The notes beneath the pieces are model-generated. The model did no database searches and had not been told where the DNA came from. It saw only the letters and a list, made by a program, of their open reading frames with translations. From Abditibacteriota bacterium (GTDB lineage: Bacteria; Armatimonadota; UBA5829), in NCBI GenBank assembly GCA_017445025.1, contig JAFSVJ010000093.1, positions 1 through 40,913 on the forward strand: DNA of 40,913 nt. Direction: 5' to 3'. A program made the translations under genes and the position numbers. Positions within the stretch are counted from its first letter, which is position 1, and each line of letters begins with the position of its first letter. Of the stretch, positions 17,274-25,676 are shown one piece after another.

Positions 17274-17975
17274 TTATTCGTTAAACAGATTATCTGCCGC
17301 TAAGGCAGGGTTTTCTGCTTTTGTGATAGGCCTTCCTACCACAATATAGTCAGAGCCTTCCCTGACTGCTTTAAGGGGAGTCATTATTCTTTTTTGATCC
17401 CCTATATCAGACCCCTTAGGACGAACTCCGGGAGTGACTATAACAAAGTCCTTTCCGCAAGCTTCTCTTATAACTGAGATCTCCTGTGGTGAGGAAACAA
17501 CTCCGTCAAGTCCCGCTTCTTTTGCAAGCTTTGCTAACGAGGCTACCTCAGTTTTTACATCTCTTTCCACACCTATGGATTTTAGGGTTTCCCCATTGAT
17601 AGAGGTGAGAATGGTGACAGCAATAACAAGGGGTGTCTCTATGCCCAGCTTTTCAGCTGTTTGAAGGGCACCTTCTTTGGCTGCTTTCATCATGTCAAAT
17701 CCGCCAAGGGCGTGAACATTAAACATCCAAACATTGTTTTTTGTGGCACCTACGGAAGCACCTTTCACTGTGTTGGGAATGTCGCAGAATTTGCAGTCGT
17801 AAAAGATTTTCTCTGCTCCCGCCTCTTTGATTTTCTCAAATATGGTGAAACCTACATTGTTTATAAGTTCCAATCCGACTTTAAAAGCGCCTACATGGTC
17901 TTTAAGTTCTTTGACAAGAGATATAGCTTTTTCTTCAGAGTCTACATCCAAAGGGATGATAATTTTATTTTTCAT
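17274..17975 (-). CDS. pyrF: Orotidine 5'-phosphate decarboxylase
   Basis: PyrF converts OMP to UMP, the last step of pyrimidine synthesis. The 233-residue protein has the type I signature D60-x-K62-x-x-D65 (DCKFCDIPNT; usually D-L-K-F-H-D), plus Asp10 and Lys32 in the expected N-terminal positions. The phosphate-binding end GVRPKGSDIGDQKR and YIVVGRPIT is present. The call is confident. No other pyr genes are nearby. It lies just upstream of ftsH on the same strand. Confidence 0.96.
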   Translation of the reverse strand: MKNKIIIPLDVDSEEKAISLVKELKDHVGAFKVGLELINNVGFTIFEKIKEAGAEKIFYDCKFCDIPNTVKGASVGATKNNVWMFNVHALGGFDMMKAAKEGALQTAEKLGIETPLVIAVTILTSINGETLKSIGVERDVKTEVASLAKLAKEAGLDGVVSSPQEISVIREACGKDFVIVTPGVRPKGSDIGDQKRIMTPLKAVREGSDYIVVGRPITKAENPALAADNLFNE

Positions 17976-18613
17976 TTTTTTCCTATATATAATACGCTAA
18001 AAATCCAAAAAAGTTCATAGAGAGTTGGTAGTTTCTGCTTTTTGCTTTGTCCCCCTAACCGTAAGGTTGGGGGTGGCATTTGCGAAGTAACTCCGAAAAG
18101 TTTGAGTATGTGCAAATCCCATCTTTTTCCAAATTCCTAAAAGTTTCGCAAGTTCAACTTTTTGGGAACCCTTGGAAATTTGATTTGCAGTTCCATGCAA
18201 ATCAAAAATACAACCCTTTCCGTAATGGCTTCGCCTTACGGGTTCGGGCGGGTAGGTGACCCAAGGGTCTAGTCAAAAATCTTTAGTGATAAAGATTTTT
18301 GCCGTCGGGCACCTGAAAATCGTAGATTTTCCGGCTCTTACTAAAAACGACAAGCAGTTGTCGTTTTTACAAAAAAGCTTTGCTTTTTTGCCGCAATTCA
18401 ACCCGAAAATCTTTGATTTTTTGGGAGTGGGTCCTTGAAAGGAAAATTGCGGATGCAATTTTCAGTTCAATTCTCAGGGTTCCCTAAAAGTGGAGTTTAC
18501 GACACTTTTTGGGATGAGAAAGAGGGTGAAGTCAATCAACTATAGCACACCATTAACTTTATAGCCCACTAACCAAAGTGGTGCGTAGCACCACAATAAT
18601 TGTGCATTGTGCA
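17976..18613. repeat. Composite tract of palindromic repeats
   Basis: About 640 bases without a credible gene. It opens with a degenerate CCCCC-type unit (18049-18095). It continues with GAAAAGTTTGAGTATGTGC (from 18095) and the hairpin GATTTGC...GCAAATC. A run of hairpins follows, including GACAAGCAGTTGTC, AAAAAAGC/GCTTTTTT, GAAAATC/GATTTTC and GAAAATTGC/GCAATTTTC, separated by GC-richer phrases. It ends with GTGGTGCGTAGCACCAC and ATGCACAAT repeats. Several modules recur in the same order at 40210-40440. Confidence 0.75.
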
Positions 18614-19759
18614 TTATGCATTGTGCATTATTACCACCGCTTGTGCGGAAATTCCTTCACCTCTGCCTTCAAACCCTAATTTCTCAGTGGTTGTGGCTTT
18701 AACACTTACTTGGTTAATATCAATGTCCATAGCCTTTGCTATATTTTCTCTCATTTGGTCTATATATGGAGAAAGTTTTGGTTTTTGGGCTACAATGGTG
18801 GAATCTATATTTGAAACAACAACCCCTTTTTCTTTTGCTAAGTTATAAGCTTTCTGTAACAGTATCATACTGTCAATATCTTTGTATTTATCATTAGAGG
18901 GTGGGAAGTGTTTTCCCAAATCTCCTAAAGCACAGGCACCGAATATGGCATCTGTTATTGCATGGAGAAGCACATCTGCATCGCTATGGCCTAAAAGCCC
19001 CATTTCAAAGGGTATAGTGACTCCCCCTAAAATCAGTTTTCTATTCGGGCAGAGTTTGTGGACATCGTATCCTTGACCTATTCTGTTCATATTTACACCT
19101 AAAAAGGTTTTAAGCAAATCAATATCCGATTGGGTAGTGATTTTAATGTTTTTATAGTCTCCTTTAATTATTTTAACCGGGACCTTTGCCCATTCGCAAA
19201 TTCCTGCGTCGTCTGTTAGAAAAATATTTGCTTCTTTTGCTTTTTCGTGGAGAGAGAGAATCAAATCTGTTCTGAATCCTTGAGGGGTTTGGGCATGCCA
19301 TAAAGTCTTCCTGTCCGGTGTATCAATAACAAAATCTTCCACAGCAACTTTGATTGTATCAATGGCAGGAGTGGCAACCAAGACAGCATTATTGCTTTCC
19401 AAAGCTTTAATTGAGTTTATGATAATTTCTTCTGAAACAAATGGCCTTGCGGCATCATGGATTAAAACATAGGGGTTTGTCACTACTCGCAGACCGTGTC
19501 TGACAGAATCTTGCCTTTCTTTGCCACCTTCCACTATTTTTAAATTGCTTTTAAGTTTTCCCTTAAAGAGATTTTCAACTATAGAAAAACAATCCTTTTG
19601 GGTGACGATAATTATTTCCTTTATGTAAAAAATATTGTCAAAGGCATAAACAGTGTGCTCAAGTATTGTTTTGCCTTTGACATTATATAGTAGTTTATTT
19701 TGAAATTTAGAAAATCTGTTTCCTATACCCGCAGCGGGTATAAGTGCCGTCACGTTCAT
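18614..19759 (-). CDS. ispDF: Bifunctional IspD/IspF isoprenoid enzyme
   Basis: A fusion of two enzymes of the non-mevalonate isoprenoid pathway. IspD (residues 1-222) is the cytidylyltransferase of 2-C-methylerythritol 4-phosphate, with PAAGIGNRF at 8-16 and HDAARP. IspF (from Met224) makes the cyclic diphosphate: its zinc ligands D232, H234 and H266 match family positions 8, 10 and 42. The IspD start is slightly variant (GIGNRF for GxGxR). The last residues (MHNA) and stop are encoded by an ATGCACAAT repeat, so the natural end may have been altered. It starts immediately after the PIN/TRAM gene and shares its transcript. Confidence 0.96.
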   Translation of the reverse strand: MNVTALIPAAGIGNRFSKFQNKLLYNVKGKTILEHTVYAFDNIFYIKEIIIVTQKDCFSIVENLFKGKLKSNLKIVEGGKERQDSVRHGLRVVTNPYVLIHDAARPFVSEEIIINSIKALESNNAVLVATPAIDTIKVAVEDFVIDTPDRKTLWHAQTPQGFRTDLILSLHEKAKEANIFLTDDAGICEWAKVPVKIIKGDYKNIKITTQSDIDLLKTFLGVNMNRIGQGYDVHKLCPNRKLILGGVTIPFEMGLLGHSDADVLLHAITDAIFGACALGDLGKHFPPSNDKYKDIDSMILLQKAYNLAKEKGVVVSNIDSTIVAQKPKLSPYIDQMRENIAKAMDIDINQVSVKATTTEKLGFEGRGEGISAQAVVIMHNA

Positions 19760-20863
19760 TTATTTCTTTTTCTTGTGAGTATTGTTTTGACCTTTGTGTC
19801 CTTTTGGTTCGTAAAGGTCTTCAAGTATTTTTGCAAATACCATCTTACCTTGAACTGTTTGAAGAACCGTGGAAACCTCAATGTTGACAATATCTCCTAA
19901 TCTGTCTTTGGCATTTTCCACAACTATCATGGTTCCGTCGTCAAGATAAGCAATACCTTGTTCTTTCTCTTTCCCTTCTTTCATGATAGCGGTCTTAAAC
20001 TGGTCTCCGGGGAGAACAACAGGTTTAAGAGCACTTGCCAATTCGTTTACATTAAGAACGTCAATGTTTTGAAGAGTGGCAACTTGATTTAAGTTGTAAT
20101 CATTTGTGACAATGGTGGCATTAGAATCCTTGGCAGCTTTCATAAGCTTTGTATCGATTTCCATACGAATGTTGTCGTAAGGAGTATCAATAACCGTCAG
20201 ATCCATTTCTTTTTGCATATTATTGAGAATTTCCAGTCCTCTTCTTCCTCTGGCTCTTTTTAGACTGTCGCCGGAGTCTGAGATAAGTTGAAGTTCTAAT
20301 AAAATGAATTTTGGTACAACTATTTCGCCTTCAATGAAACCGGTTTTACATATATCGGCAATTCTTCCGTCAATTATAATATTTGTATCTAAATATTTGA
20401 TCTTGCCGGGGTAGTTACCATATTTGTCTCTGCGAGTAAATTGTTCTGTAATACTCTTAAGAGCTTGATATGAAACCATAATCAAAATAAGTGCCAATAT
20501 CGCACTTATTCCTAAGTCTAAATCCAGTCCTAAGGCAGCTTTGCAGCAGGCTGATAAGATAAGACCTAAAATAACACTTAAAATAAGGTTTATCTTATCG
20601 TTGTTATCCATATTGGATATACCATTTTTTATTTTATCTATATAGTTGCCGCTTATGAATCCGAGAAATGCGAAAATAATAATGAATAATAAATAGAGCA
20701 TAACTCGTTGAGGACCCTCAATCACAATAGGCCTATCTGCAAGACCGAAGAGTTTTCCTTCTGCCATTGCTTCTACATAGAATGTTCCTACAAACCAACC
20801 GCAAACTATACCTATAAGGACACACAAAATATTGGCGATTTTGCGAAATATATCCTTTCTCAA
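19760..20863 (-). CDS. Membrane PIN/TRAM domain protein (YacL-like)
   Basis: 367 residues with four membrane segments (about 12-28, 54-71, 92-108, 118-135). A PIN nuclease domain follows: the acidic residues are D159 (YLDTNIIIDGR), E190, D237 and D255 (TNDYN). A TRAM-like RNA-binding segment lies at about 300-345. This is the YacL family of unknown function, often located beside ispD/ispF in Firmicutes and relatives, as here. The start is a TTG with AGGAGGT upstream. The stop TAA directly abuts the ispDF ATG. A TATAAT box at 20922-20927 (minus strand) is a candidate promoter with a weak -35. Confidence 0.93.
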   Translation of the reverse strand: MRKDIFRKIANILCVLIGIVCGWFVGTFYVEAMAEGKLFGLADRPIVIEGPQRVMLYLLFIIIFAFLGFISGNYIDKIKNGISNMDNNDKINLILSVILGLILSACCKAALGLDLDLGISAILALILIMVSYQALKSITEQFTRRDKYGNYPGKIKYLDTNIIIDGRIADICKTGFIEGEIVVPKFILLELQLISDSGDSLKRARGRRGLEILNNMQKEMDLTVIDTPYDNIRMEIDTKLMKAAKDSNATIVTNDYNLNQVATLQNIDVLNVNELASALKPVVLPGDQFKTAIMKEGKEKEQGIAYLDDGTMIVVENAKDRLGDIVNIEVSTVLQTVQGKMVFAKILEDLYEPKGHKGQNNTHKKKK

Positions 20864-21007
20864 GTTTTTTACCTCCTTTTTTAATATTTATATATCTATA
20901 TAAAATTTGATATACCATTTTATTATACTACATTTTGATATAAAAAAACAAATTTTAAGAATATGATTTGCCAAAATAAAGTTTGTTTCTGTAAAAAGTC
21001 TTATAAA

Positions 21008-21037
21008 TTGACAAAATAAGTCAAAAAATGTTAAAAT
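21008..21037 (+). promoter_or_regulatory. Promoter of the DegT-type aminotransferase gene
   Basis: TTGACA at 21008-21013 and TAAAAT at 21032-21037, 18 bases apart. TTGAC and GTCAA form an inverted repeat around the -35 region, a possible operator. Confidence 0.65.
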
Positions 21038-21074
21038 AAAATTGAGTAATAATATTTTTATTTGGAGAGAAGTG

Positions 21075-22187
21075 TTGATACCTTTAGCTAATCCAAAAGT
21101 GCAAGTAGACAGTCAAAGAGAAGAAATCCTTGAAGCCATTGCAAAAGTTTTTGATAAATGCCAATTTATTATGGGGGAAAATGTTCCCGTTGTTGAAGAA
21201 AAATATGCCAATCATTGTGGTGCAAAGTATGGAATAGGAGTTAATTCCGGAACAGATGCCTTAGTAATAGCTTTAACAGCCTGTGGAGTTGACAGTGGGG
21301 ATGAGGTTATAACCGTGCCTTATACTTTTGTTGCAACTACGGAAGCTGTTCTTATCAGAGGAGCAAAGCCTGTCTTTGTGGACGTAGACCCGGTTACTTT
21401 TAATATGGATACCTCTCAAATAGAAAGTAAAATTACGGAAAAGACAAAAGCCATTTTGCCGGTTCACCTTTACGGACAGTGTTATAATACAGAAGAAGTA
21501 AACAGAATTGCCAAAAAATACGGACTTAAGGTTATAGCCGATTCAGCACAAGCCTTAGGTGCCAAAAGAAACGGTAAAGGCATTGGAGAAACTGCCGACG
21601 TTGCCGGTATCAGTTTCTTCCCAACCAAAAATTTAGGCTGCTGCGGAGACGGTGGTCTTATTATCACAAATGATGAAAAAATAGCCGATAAGGCTAAATA
21701 TTTACGTTTTCACGGTATGGCTCCCGGTTCATACTATTATAACCATGTGGGATATAATTCCCGATTAGACGAAATACAGGCAGCAGTTTTGAATGTTAAA
21801 TTCCCCAATTTGGACAAATGGAACACCAAGAGAAGAGAAAACGCAGCCTTTTATTTGGATAAATTTAAAGATTTACCTATCGAATTACCTATTGCCGAAG
21901 AGTGCAACTATCATATCTATCATCAATTTACAATAAAATATAATAAACGTGATGAGCTAAAATCCAAATTAGCGGAAAAAGGTGTGGGTAGTGCTATTTA
22001 TTATCCATATCCTCTTCACCTTCAACCTGCTTATGACTTTTTGAATTACAAAGAGAATGATTTCCCCATTACGGAAAGAATTTGCAAGCAGGTTTTAAGC
22101 CTTCCCATATTCCCCGAGCTTTCAGAAGAAGACAGAAACACAGTTGCCACATCTGTTATTGAAAGCATCCAAGAATTGGAAGCATAA
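21075..22187 (+). CDS. DegT/DnrJ/EryC1/StrS family aminotransferase
   Basis: A PLP-dependent sugar aminotransferase-type enzyme (370 residues). PLP binds Lys185 in SFFPTKNLGCCGDGG, with the DSAQALGA strand (Asp156) and the GTDAL phosphate-binding loop before it. The C-terminal YHIYHQF and YPYPLHLQP motifs are typical of enzymes making amino sugars for cell-surface glycans. I chose the TTG at 21075: GGAGAG lies nine bases upstream and the protein then begins MIPLANPKVQ, which fits the family. Upstream TTG/GTG codons would add unconserved residues. The sugar substrate is not evident. Confidence 0.92.
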   Translation: MIPLANPKVQVDSQREEILEAIAKVFDKCQFIMGENVPVVEEKYANHCGAKYGIGVNSGTDALVIALTACGVDSGDEVITVPYTFVATTEAVLIRGAKPVFVDVDPVTFNMDTSQIESKITEKTKAILPVHLYGQCYNTEEVNRIAKKYGLKVIADSAQALGAKRNGKGIGETADVAGISFFPTKNLGCCGDGGLIITNDEKIADKAKYLRFHGMAPGSYYYNHVGYNSRLDEIQAAVLNVKFPNLDKWNTKRRENAAFYLDKFKDLPIELPIAEECNYHIYHQFTIKYNKRDELKSKLAEKGVGSAIYYPYPLHLQPAYDFLNYKENDFPITERICKQVLSLPIFPELSEEDRNTVATSVIESIQELEA

Positions 22188-22288
22188 TTTTCTCGTAATT
22201 TAACAATTTTTATATATCAAAATCTTAATAAGTCGTATTTGTGACATAAATTTTTATTCATTATTGGTAATAATGGAGTAGTTTTATT

Positions 22289-23569
22289 ATGAGAAAATAT
22301 TTAAATATGAGTGAAGTCACCGCCTTGGTTTTGGGAGGCGGGAAAGGAACACGTTTATTCCCACTGACAAAAGAGAGAGCTAAGCCCGCAGTGCCTTTGG
22401 CAGGTGAGTTTAGGCTTATTGACATTCCTTTGTCAAATTGTATTAACTCAAGAATTAGCAAAATTTATGTTATAACTCAATTTTTAAGTCATTCCCTTCA
22501 TAAACATGTTCACGATGCTTATAAATTTGATATTTTCGGAAACAAATGTTTGGAAATTCTTGCCGCAAGTCAAGGTGTGGATGGTGAAAATTGGTTTCAA
22601 GGAACTGCCGACGCTGTTCGTCAAAGCTTGAAAGTTGTTTTCGGAACAAATGCTTTTACGGAAAAAACCTTGATTCTTTCAGGTGACCAGATTTATAAAA
22701 TGGATTACAGAAAGATGACTACGGAACATAATGATAATGAAGCGGATGTTTCCATAGCAGTCACTGTAAAGCCTGCAAGAGAAGCCCATGGTTTGGGATG
22801 TATGCTTGTAGATGAGAATCTAAAGATTGTTAAGTTTGTTGAAAAGCCCCAAGGGGATGCCATTAATGAATTGATTCTGCCTCAAGAATTTTTGGATAAA
22901 TACAATATTACAGTTCATGAGCCTTCTGTTTTGGTATCAATGGGTATTTATTTGTTTGAAACTGATGTTTTGTCTAAAAGTTTAGATAATAAGCTTGAAG
23001 ATTTTGGTAAAAATATTATTCCCAAATCCATTAATGAATATAATGTTTATGCTCATTTGTTTGAAGGCTATTGGGAAGATATAGGAACCATAGGTGCATT
23101 TTTCGAGGCAAACCTTAGACTTACGGATACATTGCCTCCTTTCAATTTTTATGATGAGAAAAACCCCATTTATTCCGAAGCAACATTCCTGCCTTCATGC
23201 AAAGTAAATGGAAAGAGTTTATTTGACAGAGCCATGATAAGTAATGGTGCCATTATAGAGAACAGCACAATTTCCAGAAGTATTATAGGTATACGTTCCG
23301 TTGTAAATAATGATTGTGTATTGGATAATGTAATAATGATGGGACAGGACGATTACTTGCCGGACGATTCCGGGCATAAGAAGGGAATAGGAAAGAATTG
23401 CAGAATAACCCGTGCCATTATTGATAAAAATGCTCATATCGGAGAGAATGTTATTATTCAGTCTCAAGAAGGAAAACCCAATTATGACGGAGACTTTTTC
23501 TATATAAGAGACGGTATTACCATTATTCCAAAGAATGCCATAGTCCCGGCAAATACCATAATAAATTAA
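22289..23569 (+). CDS. glgC: Glucose-1-phosphate adenylyltransferase
   Basis: GlgC makes ADP-glucose for glycogen synthesis. 426 residues with the nucleotide-binding GGGKGTRLFPLT, the RAKPAVP motif, the SGDQIYKMDY strand, VEKPQGD, and the WEDIGTIGAF motif. The C-terminal left-handed beta-helix is seen as repeating I-x-N-x-x-I units. The pattern near the end (DDYLPDDSGHKKGIGKN) is as in cyanobacterial/plant-like GlgC. GGAG lies ten bases before the ATG at 22289. No other glycogen genes are in this window; the aminotransferase 101 bases upstream may be co-transcribed. Confidence 0.95.
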   Translation: MRKYLNMSEVTALVLGGGKGTRLFPLTKERAKPAVPLAGEFRLIDIPLSNCINSRISKIYVITQFLSHSLHKHVHDAYKFDIFGNKCLEILAASQGVDGENWFQGTADAVRQSLKVVFGTNAFTEKTLILSGDQIYKMDYRKMTTEHNDNEADVSIAVTVKPAREAHGLGCMLVDENLKIVKFVEKPQGDAINELILPQEFLDKYNITVHEPSVLVSMGIYLFETDVLSKSLDNKLEDFGKNIIPKSINEYNVYAHLFEGYWEDIGTIGAFFEANLRLTDTLPPFNFYDEKNPIYSEATFLPSCKVNGKSLFDRAMISNGAIIENSTISRSIIGIRSVVNNDCVLDNVIMMGQDDYLPDDSGHKKGIGKNCRITRAIIDKNAHIGENVIIQSQEGKPNYDGDFFYIRDGITIIPKNAIVPANTIIN

Positions 23570-23686
23570 ATCAGCGTTGCAAATTTAATTTATTTAGATT
23601 ACAAATCACAAAAGTGTCGAACAGTGTTTGACTATGGGGATCGGGCTCTAAATTTTGTGATTTGATAAAATTGAAAGAGGAAATAC

Positions 23687-24403
23687 ATGTTAATTATACC
23701 CGCAATAGATTTAATAGACGGTGCTGCTGTCCGATTGGTTCAAGGTGATTTTAACAAAAAAACAGTTTATGATGAAAATCCATCTCAAGTAGCCAAAAGG
23801 TGGCAAGAGGCGGGAGCCGGTCTTATTCATTTGGTGGATTTGGAAGGTTCACGACAGGGATACCCCATTGAGACAGAAACTCTTCGAAAGATAAAATCCT
23901 CTGTTGATATACCTCTTGAAATAGGAGGTGGTGTCAGAAAGATTGAAGATATAGAAACCTTTATTAATGCAGGGGTAGATTATGTTATTTTAGGCACAAG
24001 CGTTGCCTTAAACGATGATTTTGCCAAGGAAGCTTTGGAGAGGTATGGTGATAAGATAGTAATAGGAATAGATGCCAAAGACGGCTTAGTGGCAATTAAA
24101 GGTTGGGAAACCATAACCAACCGGGAAGCTATCTCTTTTGCCCAAAAGATGGAATCCTTTGGAGCAAAGAGAATAATATATACTGATATTTCAAGGGATG
24201 GTATGATGCAAGGGGTAAATGCCCCCGCGATGAAGAAGATGGCAGAGAGTTTATCAATTCCCGTCACAGCCTCCGGTGGAGTGTCAACTTATGAGGATAT
24301 AAAAAAGCTTAAAGAGATAGAAAAGTTTGGAGTATCTTCAGCAATTATAGGAAAGGCGCTTTATACAGGTGCAATTAATCTAAAAACTGCAATAGAAATG
24401 TAG
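23687..24403 (+). CDS. hisA: HisA, ProFAR isomerase of histidine synthesis
   Basis: HisA isomerises ProFAR to PRFAR. The 238-residue (beta/alpha)8 barrel has both catalytic aspartates at standard numbers, Asp8 (PAIDLIDG) and Asp129 (GIDAKDG). It also has the VRLVQGD loop, the phosphate-binding GGGVR (80-84) and TSVA, and the YTDISRDGMMQG strand. AGAGGA precedes the ATG. No hisH, hisF or other his genes are adjacent. It is followed after 25 bases by a divergent HisA paralogue on the same strand. Confidence 0.94.
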   Translation: MLIIPAIDLIDGAAVRLVQGDFNKKTVYDENPSQVAKRWQEAGAGLIHLVDLEGSRQGYPIETETLRKIKSSVDIPLEIGGGVRKIEDIETFINAGVDYVILGTSVALNDDFAKEALERYGDKIVIGIDAKDGLVAIKGWETITNREAISFAQKMESFGAKRIIYTDISRDGMMQGVNAPAMKKMAESLSIPVTASGGVSTYEDIKKLKEIEKFGVSSAIIGKALYTGAINLKTAIEM

Positions 24404-24428
24404 TTTTTCAAAAAAAAGGAAGTCTAAA

Positions 24429-25151
24429 ATGGTTATTATACCCGGAATGGATATAATGTCAAAAAAAGTGAATAATGCTCAAAATATACCCTGGTTGCCT
24501 GATATTAAATTCAACCACGATCCTGTGGACGTGGCAGCATATTGGAAAAAGCAGGGTGCGGAAAGGCTTTACATTGCGGATATGGACGGAGCTCGTTTCG
24601 GAGAACCGGAAAACTTAGATGTGGTCCAAAGAATAATTGACAATGTGGATATTAAAGTTTTCCTTGGTGGAGGAATCAGAAGTGCCGATAGCGCAAAAAA
24701 GGCTTTTGATATTGGTGTAAAGAAAATAGTTATAGGCACCAGTGTGGCTTTTGCTCCCGAGTTTGGTGAAGAGATGTTTTCCAAATACAGAGAAGATGTC
24801 ATAGTCACCTTAGGAAACATAAACGGTTATGTGGCAATACAAGACGGAGCTGCTCATACTGATGAATCGGTTTTTGATTTTGCCAAGAGAATGGAGGATC
24901 AAGGAGCCAAATATATAGTTTTTAACGATATCCAAAGAAAAGGTGCTCACGGCGGACCTAATATGTATTTAATTCAAAGAATTAAAGAGAGATTGAAAGA
25001 AGCAACCTTAATTGTGGGCAGTGGTGTGTCAACCTTAGGTGATATTGAAAGGCTTAGGGAATTAAAGATAGTTGCTGCAATAATGGTGACTGCCCTTTAC
25101 TACAATATGGTAGACTATAAAGAAGCTGTTCAAGTGGGAAGAGTTTTATAG
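24429..25151 (+). CDS. HisA-like paralogue lacking a catalytic Asp
   Basis: 240 residues, clearly a HisA-fold barrel: it keeps Asp8 (PGMDIMSKK), GGGIRS (80-85), IGTSVA and GSGVST. It has lost Asp129 (VTLGNINGYVAIQ; Gly at 129), the VRLVQGD loop (NNAQNIPWLPD instead), and the TDISRDG strand is NDIQRKG. It can therefore hardly perform HisA chemistry, but phosphate-binding loops are intact and the frame is clean. It could have a new substrate, or be a regulatory partner of HisA. AAGGAAG precedes the ATG. Likely co-transcribed with hisA, with a terminator after it. Confidence 0.85.
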   Translation: MVIIPGMDIMSKKVNNAQNIPWLPDIKFNHDPVDVAAYWKKQGAERLYIADMDGARFGEPENLDVVQRIIDNVDIKVFLGGGIRSADSAKKAFDIGVKKIVIGTSVAFAPEFGEEMFSKYREDVIVTLGNINGYVAIQDGAAHTDESVFDFAKRMEDQGAKYIVFNDIQRKGAHGGPNMYLIQRIKERLKEATLIVGSGVSTLGDIERLRELKIVAAIMVTALYYNMVDYKEAVQVGRVL

Positions 25152-25157
25152 TTCGGA

Positions 25158-25190
25158 GGACACGAAAAATTATTTTTCGTGTTTTTTTTA
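25158..25190 (+). terminator. Terminator after the HisA-like gene
   Basis: ACACGAAAAA pairs with TTTTTCGTGT around TTA, followed by seven T's. Confidence 0.92.
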
Positions 25191-25208
25191 TGAATAAATG
25201 ATGATTGA

Positions 25209-25406
25209 ATGAGAAAATTAGTAATCAGTTTGCTGATGATATTTATAGTGGCATGTGTTTTTGCCACAGAGTATAAAGTATCGGAAAGTAAAGAAACAAA
25301 AATCAGTAAGCTTAAGGATGAAGGATATGAGATAATTGTACCTAAAGGCTTGTTTGAGGGTGTAAATCTTAAATCCCAAAGGACCGAAAAGATCATTTTT
25401 TTATAG
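25209..25406 (+). pseudogene. Truncated copy of the secreted protein gene that follows
   Basis: The first 51 codons (MRKLVISLLMIFIVACVFA, then TEYKVSESKETKISKLKDEG, YEIIVPKGLFEGV) match the start of the 25677 gene almost residue for residue. Homology ends near 25361; after that the frame reads unrelated residues and stops at 25406. The downstream sequence belongs to the 235-bp repeat. A signal peptide is present but nothing functional follows. A fossil of a partial duplication. Confidence 0.85.
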
Positions 25407-25605
25407 GAAATAACAAGCGACCTTAACAATATTTTTTTGTAAAGCAAATAAAAAGGCGTTAGCCGTCCATAAGCCACAATTTCAAAATAAATGGAATTTT
25501 ACAAAGTAAAATTTCACCAAAGGGAATTTATGAAGAAATTGGGAGCTTAGGGTTTTATGCGTCTACTAAAAAATATTAAGTTAGGGAGCGTAGGGATTTT
25601 CGTAA
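25366..25605 (+). repeat. Dispersed repeat of about 235 bp (copy 2)
   Basis: It matches 1-230 of the window in reverse orientation, in the same block order (see that entry). It starts where the truncated gene copy at 25209 loses homology to the full gene, so it marks the breakpoint. No intact gene lies in it. Confidence 0.75.
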
Positions 25606-25676
25606 TAAAAAATTAGAGATTTTCGAGGGATTTGGGTTTTGAGATTTAGTGTTTTTTATAAATAAAGGATGTAAAC

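Noticed and set aside
18256..18458. Small open frames in the 18.2-18.5 kb palindrome tract
   Set aside because: They read through successive hairpins on both strands and look like chance frames.
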